A stretch of 11,694 nucleotides of DNA from Euperipatoides rowelli (Eukaryota; Onychophora; Udeonychophora; Euonychophora; Peripatopsidae): assembly GCA_003024985.2 (NCBI GenBank), contig PXIH01S0012083.1; one strand, 5' to 3'. Under the pieces are notes generated by a model that saw only the letters and a program-made list of their open reading frames with translations, made no database searches and was not told where the DNA came from. The stretch's first letter is position 1. Every line of letters begins with the position of its first letter. A program made the translations under genes and the position numbers. Shown here in pieces: positions 1 to 8,297 of this stretch.

Positions 1-721
1 TAACATATACAAATGTCTATGAAAAATTATTAAAAAAAAATAAAAATAAAACAAGTATTCTGTAATGAATTTTTATTTCAAATATGACTTTTATTTGGAC
101 ATTCGAATATTCGTCAATACCCCTGTTACAGATATTATTTTGTTCCTATTTTAACAAAGATCCAGCACAAATGATTGAATTCTCTCAATAGATTACTATA
201 GTCAAAATAGGAAGTTTTTTTAATTGAAAACACAATCTTAAAGACATTTCAAGCGAGGATCTCTATAAATGTACTCAATTTGATAAACAAAGTAATTTAT
301 TCTTTTTTTTATTTTTATCAAAATGTAATGTTTAAAAATTTACGAACAGGGAAATTCCATAAGAAGGTCAACCAAATGACTAATTTTTCAAATTTGTTAT
401 ATTTTAGCAAATTATATGTCCTTATAAAGCTAAAACCCTGAAGAATCAGAATTTTATAATGAAAAAATCATCAAAAAAATGTTTACAATTAGGTTTTATG
501 CTTTTTAGTGCAGTAGATGTTTATACGAGTTTTAATGTTGCTTTTGGACACTGAGATTGGATTGGTTTTTGTGGTACAAAAGAAAAGTGTTTAATATAAA
601 AAAATTTTTTAGGTTTTAACTAGAATATAGGCTATATAGGTAAAATATTATGGCAAAACTTTGTTGTAACAAATAATAATTTTTGTGATATACAAAAATC
701 TGTTATAGGCTCTTAAGCTAG
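1..721. other. AT-rich non-coding stretch, nothing recognised
   Basis: Homopolymer A and T runs dominate. All six frames are broken by frequent stops, and I see no codon-like stretch, splice-bounded frame or repeat pair. It may be intergenic or intronic DNA. Confidence 0.6.
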
Positions 722-736
722 TTTACGTCCGACACC
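722..736 (+). repeat. 15-base dispersed word, copy 1
   Basis: TTTACGTCCGACACC. This is the first of eight copies of the same word, or close variants, between here and 2724. The CG-containing core stands out in very AT-rich surroundings. The function is unknown. The word could be a transposase-binding or terminal repeat of an element that has since decayed. Confidence 0.7.
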
Positions 737-871
737 AAATTACATTTAACTTTAATTTGTGAGTAATAAGCTATATCATTTAAAATCAAATTTGGTCTCA
801 AAAGCTAGTTTTTAACCCTCTTCTAAAATGCATAGATTTAAAAAATATTATTTAATTGCTGTAAAAAACAT

Positions 872-909
872 GGTGTCGGACGTAAAAAAAAATTTTTACG
901 TCCGACACC
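872..909. repeat. Near-perfect hairpin made of two opposed copies of the 15-base word
   Basis: GGTGTCGGACGTAAAAA at 872-888 is the exact reverse complement of TTTTTACGTCCGACACC at 893-909, with four A bases between them. This is the only place in the window where the word occurs in minus orientation. Such a stem could mark two abutting element termini or a small hairpin element. It could also extrude as a cruciform. Confidence 0.9.
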
Positions 910-910
910 G

Positions 911-925
911 TTTACGTCTGACACC
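911..925 (+). repeat. 15-base dispersed word, tandem to the hairpin's right arm
   Basis: TTTACGTCTGACACC lies one base after the hairpin and repeats its right arm with one change. Together they make a 16-base-period tandem pair in the same orientation. Confidence 0.8.
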
Positions 926-1083
926 ACTTTGCCATGAGGATTTTAGTTTATATTNAATTCAAAATATTTCTAAACAAGTTTTAATTACATATTGGGATAG
1001 TTTGCAACATGAACAGGAATGTAGGCCTATTTTGCAGAAAAATTTTAATTAATTTTTAATATTTCTCGGACATGTTTCAAATA

Positions 1084-1511
1084 CAGGGTTCGACACTAGG
1101 TAGCAACAGGACAAATGCCAATCAAAATGTAGTAAATACACCAGTTGTTATCAACTGATGGCATATTTTTGCCATTAGTTAAAAAAAAAATGTTCAATTG
1201 CTGCTCAAATTTTTGTTGATTTGATTTTAAATTAAATGGCCACTATGCCTAGCAATTTACAAAATTACAACAGTTTGCCGCATTTTCAGTATGACCTTTG
1301 TTTATAGAACTTTAGAAAGAAATTAAACTTTAAGATCACATTATTCCCAGTTTAATTATAATTGGATGTATTATATTGTGCAGACTACTTAAATTTTTAA
1401 TAGGCTAGTTTTCTATTTTACGCTGGAACATAGCATATGCCACCAGTAGGCCTACACCTGAGCTGGTGGCAAGTTTTTGCCAGCAGTCTAAAAATCTAGT
1501 GTCGATCCCTG
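1084..1511. mobile_element. Short non-autonomous DNA transposon (MITE-like) with 16-bp inverted termini
   Basis: The left end CAGGGTTCGACACTAG (1084-1099) matches the reverse complement of the right end (1496-1511) at 15 of 16 positions. The CAGGG start is typical of hAT-type termini. The 428-bp interior has no long open frame, but it does have sub-terminal TTTTTGCCA words (near 1169 and 1474) and an internal hairpin at 1438-1471. I looked for the 8-bp target duplication that hAT insertions leave. The flanks (1076-1083 and 1512-1519) are both A/T rich and do not match cleanly, so the superfamily assignment is tentative. Confidence 0.6.
1438..1471. repeat. Internal hairpin of the MITE-like element
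   Basis: TGCCACCAG (1438-1446) pairs perfectly with CTGGTGGCA (1463-1471) across a 16-base loop. The loop contains the locally frequent word TAGGCCTA. It is the most GC-rich segment of the element. Confidence 0.75.
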
Positions 1512-1610
1512 AAATATACTTAAAGAATTTGGGTTAACTAAACTAGAACTTAAATGTTTGTAATATTTGTTTAATTTTTGAATAAGTACTGTATATAGAG
1601 AACAATTGAT

Positions 1611-1943
1611 ATGTTCATGATAAAAAATAATTGTTTCATTTGTCAAGTCACCATGGCAAAGGTGTCATACATTGAACAGATGGAACAAAGAGATTGGCAC
1701 TATGCCAAGGCAGGAAAGATGTTTATATCAATCCCTGAACATTTACTACAGTTGCAGCATTTTAAAATCGGAATGTGCATTTCCAATACATATCTAATAA
1801 AATTCTCATTGGGAGAATATCACGCCTATTCCGAACATTCATTCTGTTCACTAAGTCCATTAGGTTTTAACTACTGTATATTATTATTAAAGACATTTCA
1901 AATTCAGATACATTCAACAAAATTAAATATATTCTTTGATTGA
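1611..1943 (+). other. 110-codon open frame, possible decayed coding remnant, unrecognised
   Basis: The first half of this frame (about residues 13-50) has a protein-like mix, including MEQRDWHYAKAGKMF. The second half looks like translated AT-rich filler. I do not recognise a family, and no splice signals or plausible promoter stand out. It lies directly upstream of a remnant in a different frame that resembles a transposon-encoded C-terminal domain. The two could belong to one frame-shifted element, but the sequence does not prove it. It may equally be a chance open frame. Confidence 0.25.
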
Positions 1944-2222
1944 TGATGGTGCATCAGATGTGGACACACCTATAAGCCTACATGAAATTGGAAAAGATTC
2001 ACTTCATGACAATGATGTCATTGCTATGAAAGTCAAAAATTTTCAGGTTGAATAACAAATATATTTGATACAATTTCACTCATGCATCCATCTTCACATT
2101 ATTTTAAGTGGCCAAAGGAAGAAGATAAAATTTTATATAACTTTAAAAATATTGTAAAGAAGATAAATCCATCGATTCCAATTGGATATAGAAAACAGTT
2201 TTTATTTTCAAAAACTATATAA
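1927..2222 (+). pseudogene. Decayed C-terminal domain of a transposon-type protein (possibly pogo/CENP-B-like DDE family)
   Basis: Two adjacent frames together read like a known C-terminal module. Frame A (1927-2055) gives an acidic linker with DDGASDVDTPISLHE, then a stop. Frame B (from about 2052 to the stop at 2220-2222) gives SLMHP (around 2076), then HYFKWPKEEDKILY, then a KINP...PIG..KQF ending. From memory of the family, many animal transposon-derived proteins end in a small basic module with a (V)M-x-WKWP-x-EDxIxY core and an I-x-PP-x-P-x-x-RGQF tail. The match to that core is clear, but the aromatic and proline spacing is eroded. The frame change and stop near 2050 show it is not functional. 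I cannot see the catalytic DDE part, so the superfamily is an inference. Confidence 0.45.
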
Positions 2223-2315
2223 TTTTATGTCACTTTACTTTATATACTGCTAATTGAGACTTTTCAAACCTTGAAACACAAAGAACATCTTTGCAACTAC
2301 ATTATATTCACACAA

Positions 2316-2351
2316 TTTATGTCAGACACCAAAGTTTTTACATCTGACACC
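2316..2351 (+). repeat. Tandem pair of diverged 15-base words
   Basis: TTTATGTCAGACACC (2316-2330) and TTTACATCTGACACC (2337-2351) are in the same orientation, 21 bases apart. Both keep GACACC and lose the CG dinucleotides. Loss of CG is what cytosine-methylation decay would produce. Confidence 0.75.
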
Positions 2352-2531
2352 GAATTAAAAGGTAGGCTACATTTCAGGTAGAAATAACAATCAAAATAAA
2401 TAAAACATGATCCAACATATAGCAAAGCACTATGTGCTTGCCATCTAATTTGATTTCAAAGTAAAAAAACAAAACAGTTCACAGATTTTTGAGAAAGAAT
2501 TTCAGTTGTCATAAATTCTCCATTTGTGTGA

Positions 2532-2546
2532 TTTACGTCCGACACC
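2532..2546 (+). repeat. 15-base dispersed word, intact copy
   Basis: TTTACGTCCGACACC, identical to the copy at 722. No coding sequence adjoins it. Confidence 0.75.
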
Positions 2547-2709
2547 AGCGAATAAAGCAATTTTTTAATGGCTTAAAACATTTAGAATTTTTTAAATAAC
2601 ACTATTTAAGATTAAAACTGATCCAATAAGTATATTGTAAAACATTAGCTCAATCTGATTATAATCAAGTACAAAAATATAACTTAATGTATGAAAATTG
2701 TGTCTGAAT

Positions 2710-2724
2710 TTTACGTCCGACACC
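2710..2724 (+). repeat. 15-base dispersed word, last intact copy
   Basis: TTTACGTCCGACACC, again exact. Past here I see only a doubtful relative, GTGTCGG at 3774-3780 on the opposite strand. Confidence 0.75.
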
Positions 2725-4158
2725 ATGGAATTACCCAACATTAAATATGTGTTTCAAGTAAACAAGTGCTATAGAATGCACATTTTCTTCCCCAACTTAC
2801 AAACTTTAATGAAATATTTTAACGATGTTTTATCTTCTCTAGATAATTTGTTTCAAATTATGAAGAGAATATAAATACATTGAAATGTTTTACAGATAAT
2901 TCAGTGTTTTATCTAAAAGAGGAAAGGAATCTATTGCAGCAAAAAGTTAAATTTTATACCGATACAATAATAAAATAAATCGTAAAATTTAAAATCAAAA
3001 TCATATTTTAAATTTTTTGTCTGTAACAAAGGGCCTATTTACACACTATTTTACTATTTTTATTTATTTAGGAACGATTTAATGTAGGCTAATATGAACT
3101 ACAGTAACTAAGAACACATATGGTGAAGTTATGGATTTTAATATTGAAATAGACCAAACTAAAAACACTCGCAAATAAAACATTTATTATGAATTGCAAC
3201 ATCACACATCTAATGAAAAAGGCATTCCTAAAAAAAAGACGGCGTAAGGCCTACTAGAAGTTTTGTAAACACACTTTGTGTAAAAATACACTTGAAATAA
3301 AAATGATTATAAAACTTGAAAATATAGGCTACAATTACAGTAAAGAGTTTTAATTCCATACCATATTAAATAGCAGTTGATACCTATTGTAAAGTACAAA
3401 AAAATATTGATGTATAAAGTAGGATGCTCAGGAAAGGTAAACCAGTGCTTAAAGTTAAATATTACCGATGATTACTAAATCAAATTTAAAATATGCTTGT
3501 CAAGTTCAAACTATTGATTTGCAAAATGCTAATTGAATATTTTAGTAATTTGTCCCCTGAAAGTTTGCAGTTTACCATAGAGTATTTCATTCAATTAAGC
3601 TTAGTATTATTAATCTTTTTTTTTATTATGTTTATTGGACGTATCATTATAAGCCATCCTATGATGAGTTGGTTCAACTTCTTTGGTGGTGGTGCATTTC
3701 TTCAATAGGTTTTCCTTGTGTTCCTAACATTTACCTTTTTTATTGGTAGATGAGTTAAAATTTGTCAAGTTTTGTGTCGGTCTGAAAATTTAAAGTTCTA
3801 GCCTATGTGCTTAGTAACTTTATTAAAATTATGTTCTCTGCTTTCATGCTGCTCGGTCAAATATTTGAATCTCTGAGAAAGTTCCATTTCTTAACTTGTA
3901 GGCCTACTAGGAAAAAAAATACTGCATTTGTGCTGTAAATCGGTTCAGCATAGAATGAAATTTATAAAAATTAGGTAAACCTTCTTTGATTATGGGCAGA
4001 TTGTTATAAGAATTTAAGCCCTACTCTAAATAATAGGGTAGAACCAATGATTATCATAGGGTAGCACAACAATAAATAATATACAATATTTACAGTATAT
4101 GATTTATTATATTAGCATTATTGGATTGATTCAAATACAGATAACACACCAACCTTAT
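2725..4158. other. AT-rich non-coding stretch
   Basis: There are no convincing genes. A 71-codon frame at 3493-3708 is hydrophobic (L/I/F-rich) because of T-rich codons and was rejected. The words TAGGCTA and TAGGCCTA recur (for example near 3085, 3245, 3327 and 3900). Confidence 0.55.
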
Positions 4159-4200
4159 TTTATTTATGGTTATCATCATCGTCGTCATTATTATTATTTT
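4159..4200. repeat. 18-base word plus trinucleotide tract (ATC/GTC/ATT)
   Basis: An 18-base word ending in GGTTATCAT (4159-4176) runs into an imperfect trinucleotide tract to 4200. The same 18 bases recur at 5850-5867 without the tract. A shared word followed by a short tandem tract is a common look for the tail of a retroelement, but the copies are too short to assign. Confidence 0.5.
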
Positions 4201-4587
4201 ATCAAAATAGAATCATGCATATTATTGATCACTAGATAAATTATTATAGTATGGAATTACCAATCACTAGCCTATACAGTATATAATTTTTGTAAAATAT
4301 AAATTCTTGTAGTGTTAAGAATTTTTAATATGGCCCTATATAAGAAATGAAATTCAGAAAATGGGGTAAATGCACTACAACCTATTTAAGAAATAGCAGT
4401 CAGCAATTAAATATGAACTTAAGAGTCTGATTGAAATTTATGAAGATGATAAAAGTTAATACAAAGTCTATAATTTTCACTTTTATTTAATAATTTGCTT
4501 CGTGAATGTTTAAGTATAGGCTAAATTTTTAATTCTTGTTTTAAGGCCAAGTTGGTGATGTTTGGGACTTTGTATCTAAGTACAGTA

Positions 4588-4752
4588 TATTTCTGTTTGC
4601 ATTGACTTTGGAGCCTCCTGAAGTATTTTAATGCTATTTATAAGTACCGTAGTATTTCTTTTAACTTAAGAAAAATACTATTTATAAATGACATTAAAAT
4701 ACTGTACATATTTCTGTTTGCATTGCCTTTGTAGTCTCCTGGAGCATTTTAA
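4588..4752 (+). repeat. Pair of 44-bp direct repeats flanking a palindrome
   Basis: Positions 4588-4631 and 4709-4752 both start TATTTCTGTTTGCATTG and end in TTTTAA, and agree at 39 of 44 positions. The palindrome at 4622-4703 sits between and partly inside them. The right arm has only the outer copy, so either the inner copy was lost there or the unit was duplicated here. Confidence 0.85.
4622..4703. repeat. Imperfect palindrome in left arm, centred near TTAACTTAAG
   Basis: AGTATTTTAATG at 4622-4633 is the exact complement of CATTAAAATACT at 4692-4703. Further inside, ATTTATAA and AGTATTT also pair with counterparts, and the centre is TTAACTTAAG at 4661-4670. TTAA occurs at both shoulders (4628-4631 and 4694-4697). 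The equivalent palindrome in the right arm is better preserved. Confidence 0.8.
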
Positions 4753-4768
4753 CCTTCAAGCGGTCGCG
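4749..4768 (+). repeat. TTAA plus GCGGTCGCG terminus, left (piggyBac-like end)
   Basis: TTAA (4749-4752) is followed by CCTTCAAGCGGTCGCG. It faces a matching inverted copy at 8278-8297, 14 of 16 bases identical after TTAA. Elements of the piggyBac superfamily insert at TTAA and commonly begin with CC. The CG-rich tip is very unlike its AT-rich setting. If real, the element between the two tips is about 3.54 kb. Confidence 0.55.
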
Positions 4769-5098
4769 GTCAAAATTTTANTATATCTGAATATTTGCAA
4801 TTTGTTTTGAATGTTTTAAAAAATTTAATTACAGTTATTAACGTATTTATTGTAAACATNATGAAGAGAATGAATACAGATACGAAAAAAATAAAAATAT
4901 CTATTTCCTTAGCCCAAAATTGATTTAGGAGATAGTTACAAAATTACTAGATGCATAAAAAATAATAAAAATATATATTAATAATTAATATTAATAGTAC
5001 AGGAAAAGCCGTATACTGTAATTAAATAAATAAAGTAATTTATTTTAAATTAAGAAAGAGAAATCACTGAATGATTATTATTATATGAATAAGAACAA
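4769..5098. other. Interior of fold-back block, AT-rich, no gene
   Basis: Homology to the other arm ends at 4768. What follows is A/T filler with many stops and two N bases (4781 and 4860). The part from about 4985 to 5098 is probably the 3' untranslated tail of the minus-strand retrotransposon remnant that starts at 5099, but I found no clear poly-A end. Confidence 0.5.
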
Positions 5099-5690
5099 TT
5101 AACATCCATAATCATTATTTAAAATTTTAATCATCACTGGTATAGAGGAGTTAGCATATCGACTCGTTTTAATAAAATTGACAAAAAAATTACCAGAGGA
5201 TCGAGTAGAATGACCAGATATAACAAACCGTTGACTTGGCAGATAATTAGAATTATTGACAAAAAATGATTGGGAAAACCTCACTAGAAAATTGTATCTT
5301 TTAACTTTAAGGGATTCAAAATTTAAAAATAAAAGGGCTCTTCATAACTAGAGTAAGATGAACCCATTATAATTTTAAATGCACATTTTTGTGCATTTTC
5401 AATATCCATACTTTTAGCCATAGTTAAAGAACCTGACCAGACCATGGAACAATATTCCAGGCAAAGTCTCAAATAAGTAACATAAACCAATTTTAAAATA
5501 GTTAAGCCAATACCAATACGTTTAAGATTATACAAGTTTTCTATTAGTTTTCCCAATAATATAAGTTATGTGTGAATCCCATTTAAAATTCGATTAAATC
5601 ATTAAACCCAAAATCTTAAAATTAACAGATGTAAGATTAATCCCCTGTAGATTAGCAACAATATTTGTAGCAAATTTAGCAAAATCATGT
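5099..5690 (-). pseudogene. Non-LTR retrotransposon (LINE) reverse transcriptase, C-terminal remnant, frame-broken
   Basis: Read on the minus strand, three frames join into the typical C-terminal end of a LINE ORF2 protein. From about 5690 the frame gives TSVNFKILG, a stop, then NFKWDSHITYIIGKTNRKL, matching the family pattern (FKxLGVxIsxdLkWdxHIxxIxxKaxrxL). After a frameshift near 5540 comes YNLKRIG, then LEYCSMVWSGSLT, DIENAQKCAFKIIMG and SYSSYEE. A second frameshift near 5340 leads to LNFESLKVKRYNFLVRF, and the frame ends in TSRYANSSIPVMIKILN before the final stop. The YADD catalytic region lies further upstream and is not visible, so this is a 5'-truncated or deleted dead copy. CR1/Jockey-like relatives share this C-terminus, but the clade is not settled. 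Confidence 0.9.
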
Positions 5691-6593
5691 ACCAGATAAT
5701 AGTGCTAATAGATCTTAATGAACACAATAAATAGATTTTAACAAGCAAGTTAATTTTAAATAAATGTACAAGTAATAAGTTATTATGGATAGTCAAATAT
5801 TAATACTTTATATTACCATAAAGCAATTAGCAACAGTTTTCCTTACATTTTTATTTATGGTTATCATTTTAGAAGATTTAAAATTTTATAATATCTTCAT
5901 AAAACTGTAATCAAAAAAGCAGAGTTCAATTAAACACAATGATCTGTTAGTCTTATTTCTAATTTTTATATAGTATTTGTGAAGTATGCCTGTATTCTTA
6001 AATAAGAAGAATTATGTTACTGTTGGAGTTAAAGATGACAATATGAATATGATATATAATACTATGAAATTTCTTATAGATGAAAATTTTTGTTATTGTG
6101 AGCACCATTTCAGTAATATTAATTTGTTATCTCCATTATTTTTTTTGTTTCTGCAGTTAAATGTTGGAGAAAGTGTCAACTCCTCTCCAAATACACAGAT
6201 TGGATGGTCAAATTTATATTTGCCATTTTTCTGGTCTTATTGTTCTTGTTTCTCGCACTTATTCAGCANACAAGAATAATAATTATTTTAGGGTGTTTAA
6301 CTTGCAAGCCTGCTCAAATTTTAAAATAGGGTATTGCACTAGTTGAGAATATATTGTATATTAGACAAAAATGCTGAATTTTAGTTTCTGCACAATTCAT
6401 TATTGTGCTCTGTTCAAAGTATAGTGGCAGGTAAACCACTCATTAGGAAAAAAAGAGCTTAAAAACCCATAATTTAGTCTACTCACAGACCCAAAAGAAA
6501 CGTAATAGGCAAACTACTAATATTATACAGCTTCTAACATCTTTTGGAAGACTTGGGTAATTTCCTGAAACCCAATTTGGCAATTTTCAGAAA
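5691..6593. other. Interior of fold-back block, no recognisable gene
   Basis: An open frame at 5986-6279 and an overlapping one at 6161-6346 show no family features. The patch around 6160-6260 is less AT-biased than its surroundings and may be a fragment of an unrecognised repeat. The 18-base word shared with 4159-4176 sits at 5850-5867. The catalytic part of the minus-strand reverse transcriptase would be expected here but was not found. Confidence 0.5.
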
Positions 6594-6812
6594 CTATAGG
6601 GATCCTGCTTCAAAACAGTGTAATCCTGTATTGTTTCTTAATACAACATCACATCCAGTCAAGAAGTCATGTGACTTGTGAAAGTTGATGTCACATGCTA
6701 TAATAAGCTTGCTGGGAAGTAACGAAGAATGGCTGTTGGATTGACGTTCAGCCCCAAAACACAAGGGGCCCAATACATAGGAAAACTGGAGAAAGAATGA
6801 GAAAGACTGCAA
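6594..6812 (-). pseudogene. Possible LINE endonuclease remnant (weak)
   Basis: This 72-codon minus-strand frame contains LLPSKLIIACDINFHKSHD. It resembles the AP-endonuclease motif LIIxGDFNxH of non-LTR retrotransposons, with the usual glycine replaced by cysteine. Residues before it (FFLQFSYVLGPL) fit the hydrophobic helix that often precedes this motif. Orientation and order agree with the reverse-transcriptase remnant downstream on the same strand, so both could derive from one internally deleted element. The second half of the frame is not recognisable, and a chance match is quite possible. Confidence 0.3.
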
Positions 6813-7483
6813 CTGGATTAAAACAATTTACTCCAAGGCAGGAATGTTACACCAGGCCAGCAACTTATNGTCAAACATGCAGAAGAATTAAACAGAAGAA
6901 TCAGCGACACACTGACGGCCAAATAAATAGTATAAAATGAACCCACTAAAATAAAATAATGTTTGCAGCTAACAATAAATAGGGAGTAGACACAGATACT
7001 ATTGTAGCCACCACTAATCCAATAACNTACTAGGTGATGAAATATTCATTGGTATTGTGATATTCATTCCAACTGAGTGTGAAATAAAGGCATGCATGTA
7101 CCATTCTTAAATAAGAAAGAATGCAAAACACATGCAAAATAAACTATATGAATAAATTAGCATTAATTTGAAGATGCAAGGTAGTGGATTGTTTTACGCA
7201 CTGTTTACAATCTCATAATTTATCAGATTATGCCAGCAGGCATTTCCTATTAAAAATAGAAAGGCCGTGTTACGAGAGTAAAGAATATATAAACAAAAAT
7301 CAGCTGCTATTTGAATGCATAAACAAATGTAACAATGTAAAAAAGGATGAATCATACATGTTTAGGGTCAGAATAAATTACATCACTTCCATCAATCCCC
7401 TTTCTCACATAAACCCCTAAGAAATTAAAACATTTTACCTTTGACTTGGAACTGAATGTAACTGATAATGCACCATGGGGATC
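6813..7483. other. Unassigned stretch inside the fold-back block
   Basis: Base composition is a little less AT-biased up to about 6920, then returns to AT-rich. The open frame at 7184-7420 looks accidental. N bases occur at 6869 and 7027. Confidence 0.45.
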
Positions 7484-7560
7484 ATAGGCGCCGACTACAA
7501 GGGGGGGGGGGAAGGAGGGCTCTTGCCCCAAGAAGTCATTTCTAAGGGGGGCCAAGCCTC
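7484..7560 (+). mobile_element. Element end beginning ATAGGCGCCGACT, followed by G-rich sequence
   Basis: ATAGGCGCCGACT (7484-7496) is followed by an 11-base G run (7501-7511) and a GGGGGGCC patch near 7545. It mirrors AGTCGGCACCTAT at 9244-9256 (12 of 13 bases as inverted repeats). The abrupt shift to G-rich DNA and the paired tips suggest a repeat family present twice in opposite orientation. I do not recognise the family. Confidence 0.5.
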
Positions 7561-7611
7561 CATTGGGAATATATACTGTACTATATTGAATATACAATAA
7601 TTAAATTAGTC

Positions 7612-7635
7612 TATACTGTAAAGACATACAGTATA
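7612..7635. repeat. Small hairpin built of TATACTGT
   Basis: TATACTGT (7612-7619) pairs perfectly with ACAGTATA (7628-7635) across eight bases. Further TATACTGTA words lie nearby (about 7572 and 7688), and others are scattered through the window. Confidence 0.6.
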
Positions 7636-8277
7636 ATATGGTAAAACTTCCCCTGTTGCATTATCCTTCTTATATAAACAACCTGATTATATACTGTAAC
7701 ACTTTTCAACATAATTATTTACAAATGACTAAAAACAATTTTTATAAATGATAATTTAATTCAACACTATTATGCGAGTTCCTTGTTAAAAGCACAACAA
7801 AATTTGATACTCTTTCCATAAGAAAAGTTAATGTTTTATCTGATGTATTTTTGTTTTTTATATTCTATAAAATTATCATTGGTATTTTTTTTAAAAAAAA
7901 ATGTTATCTATAAAGCAACAAAATGTAGGCTTATATAAATAAATTATAATTGGCCTATATTTTAAAATAATTTCTCTTGGTGTTCATCGCTATCTATCTA
8001 ATCTAAACCTTTTTTTTTTCTTCTTCAATGAAATGTTTATAAATAGACATTTTAAAAATTGTTTACTGCTACTGTATGTTTTACCAAGAGGTCAACTGAA
8101 TATGGAAAATGACTTCTATTGAGAAGAAACTCNAAATTTTAAGACAATACCCTAATTTATCTCAATAATAAATCCATTATCATAGTTCGAAAAAGTTTTA
8201 AAAGTTCTGAATAATTAATTTCTTGTCAGTCAAATAAATTTTATAAAAAATTGAATTTGTCGTAAGATTTACGACAG
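7636..8277. other. AT-rich interior of fold-back block
   Basis: No open frame or motif worth naming was found up to 8258. GTCGTAA and TTACGAC (8259-8275) form a short perfect hairpin directly inside the right GCGGTCGCG tip. The left tip has no such hairpin. Confidence 0.5.
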
Positions 8278-8297
8278 CGCGACCGCTCAAAGGTTAA
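8278..8297 (-). repeat. GCGGTCGCG plus TTAA terminus, right (piggyBac-like end)
   Basis: On the minus strand this reads TTAA CCTTTGAGCGGTCGCG, the inverted counterpart of the tip at 4749-4768. TTAA is present on the outer side of both tips, as expected for an insertion at a TTAA target. Confidence 0.55.

Larger units (their letters stand above)
4427..4768 (+). repeat. Left arm of a large inverted repeat (fold-back block)
   Basis: This arm is homologous to the reverse complement of 8278-8563. Shared landmarks in order from the outer end are CTGATTGAAATTTATGA, TCTATAATTTTCACTTTTAT, AAGTTGGTGATGTTT, TTGCATTGACTTTGGAGCCT, a palindrome centred on AACTTAAG, and finally CCTTYRAGCGGTCGCG. Homology starts abruptly at 4427 and stops abruptly after GCGGTCGCG. 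This arm is about 56 bp longer than its partner because it has a second copy of a 44-bp unit (4709-4752). Arms this long and diverged suggest an old fold-back or long-TIR transposon, or two opposite insertions of one repeat. Confidence 0.9.

Noticed and set aside
828-1052. 74-codon open frame
   Set aside because: It runs through the hairpin and its tandem repeat, so its middle is a translation of repeat sequence. No recognisable family features.
722-2724. CRISPR-like array of the 15-base words
   Set aside because: Spacing is irregular (16 to about 1400 bases), the word is short and diverged, there are no cas genes, and the context is eukaryotic.
3493-3708. 71-codon hydrophobic open frame resembling a membrane peptide
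   Set aside because: L/I/F content follows from T-rich codons in AT-rich DNA. No splice signals, no recognised motif, no coding-like flanks.
5986-6346. Two overlapping open frames
   Set aside because: Both read plausible amino acids for short stretches, but neither matches a family I know, and they overlap in different frames inside a transposon block.
7184-7597. Opposed small open frames
   Set aside because: One runs through the G-rich element end at 7484-7560, and the other has no family pattern. Treated as chance frames.
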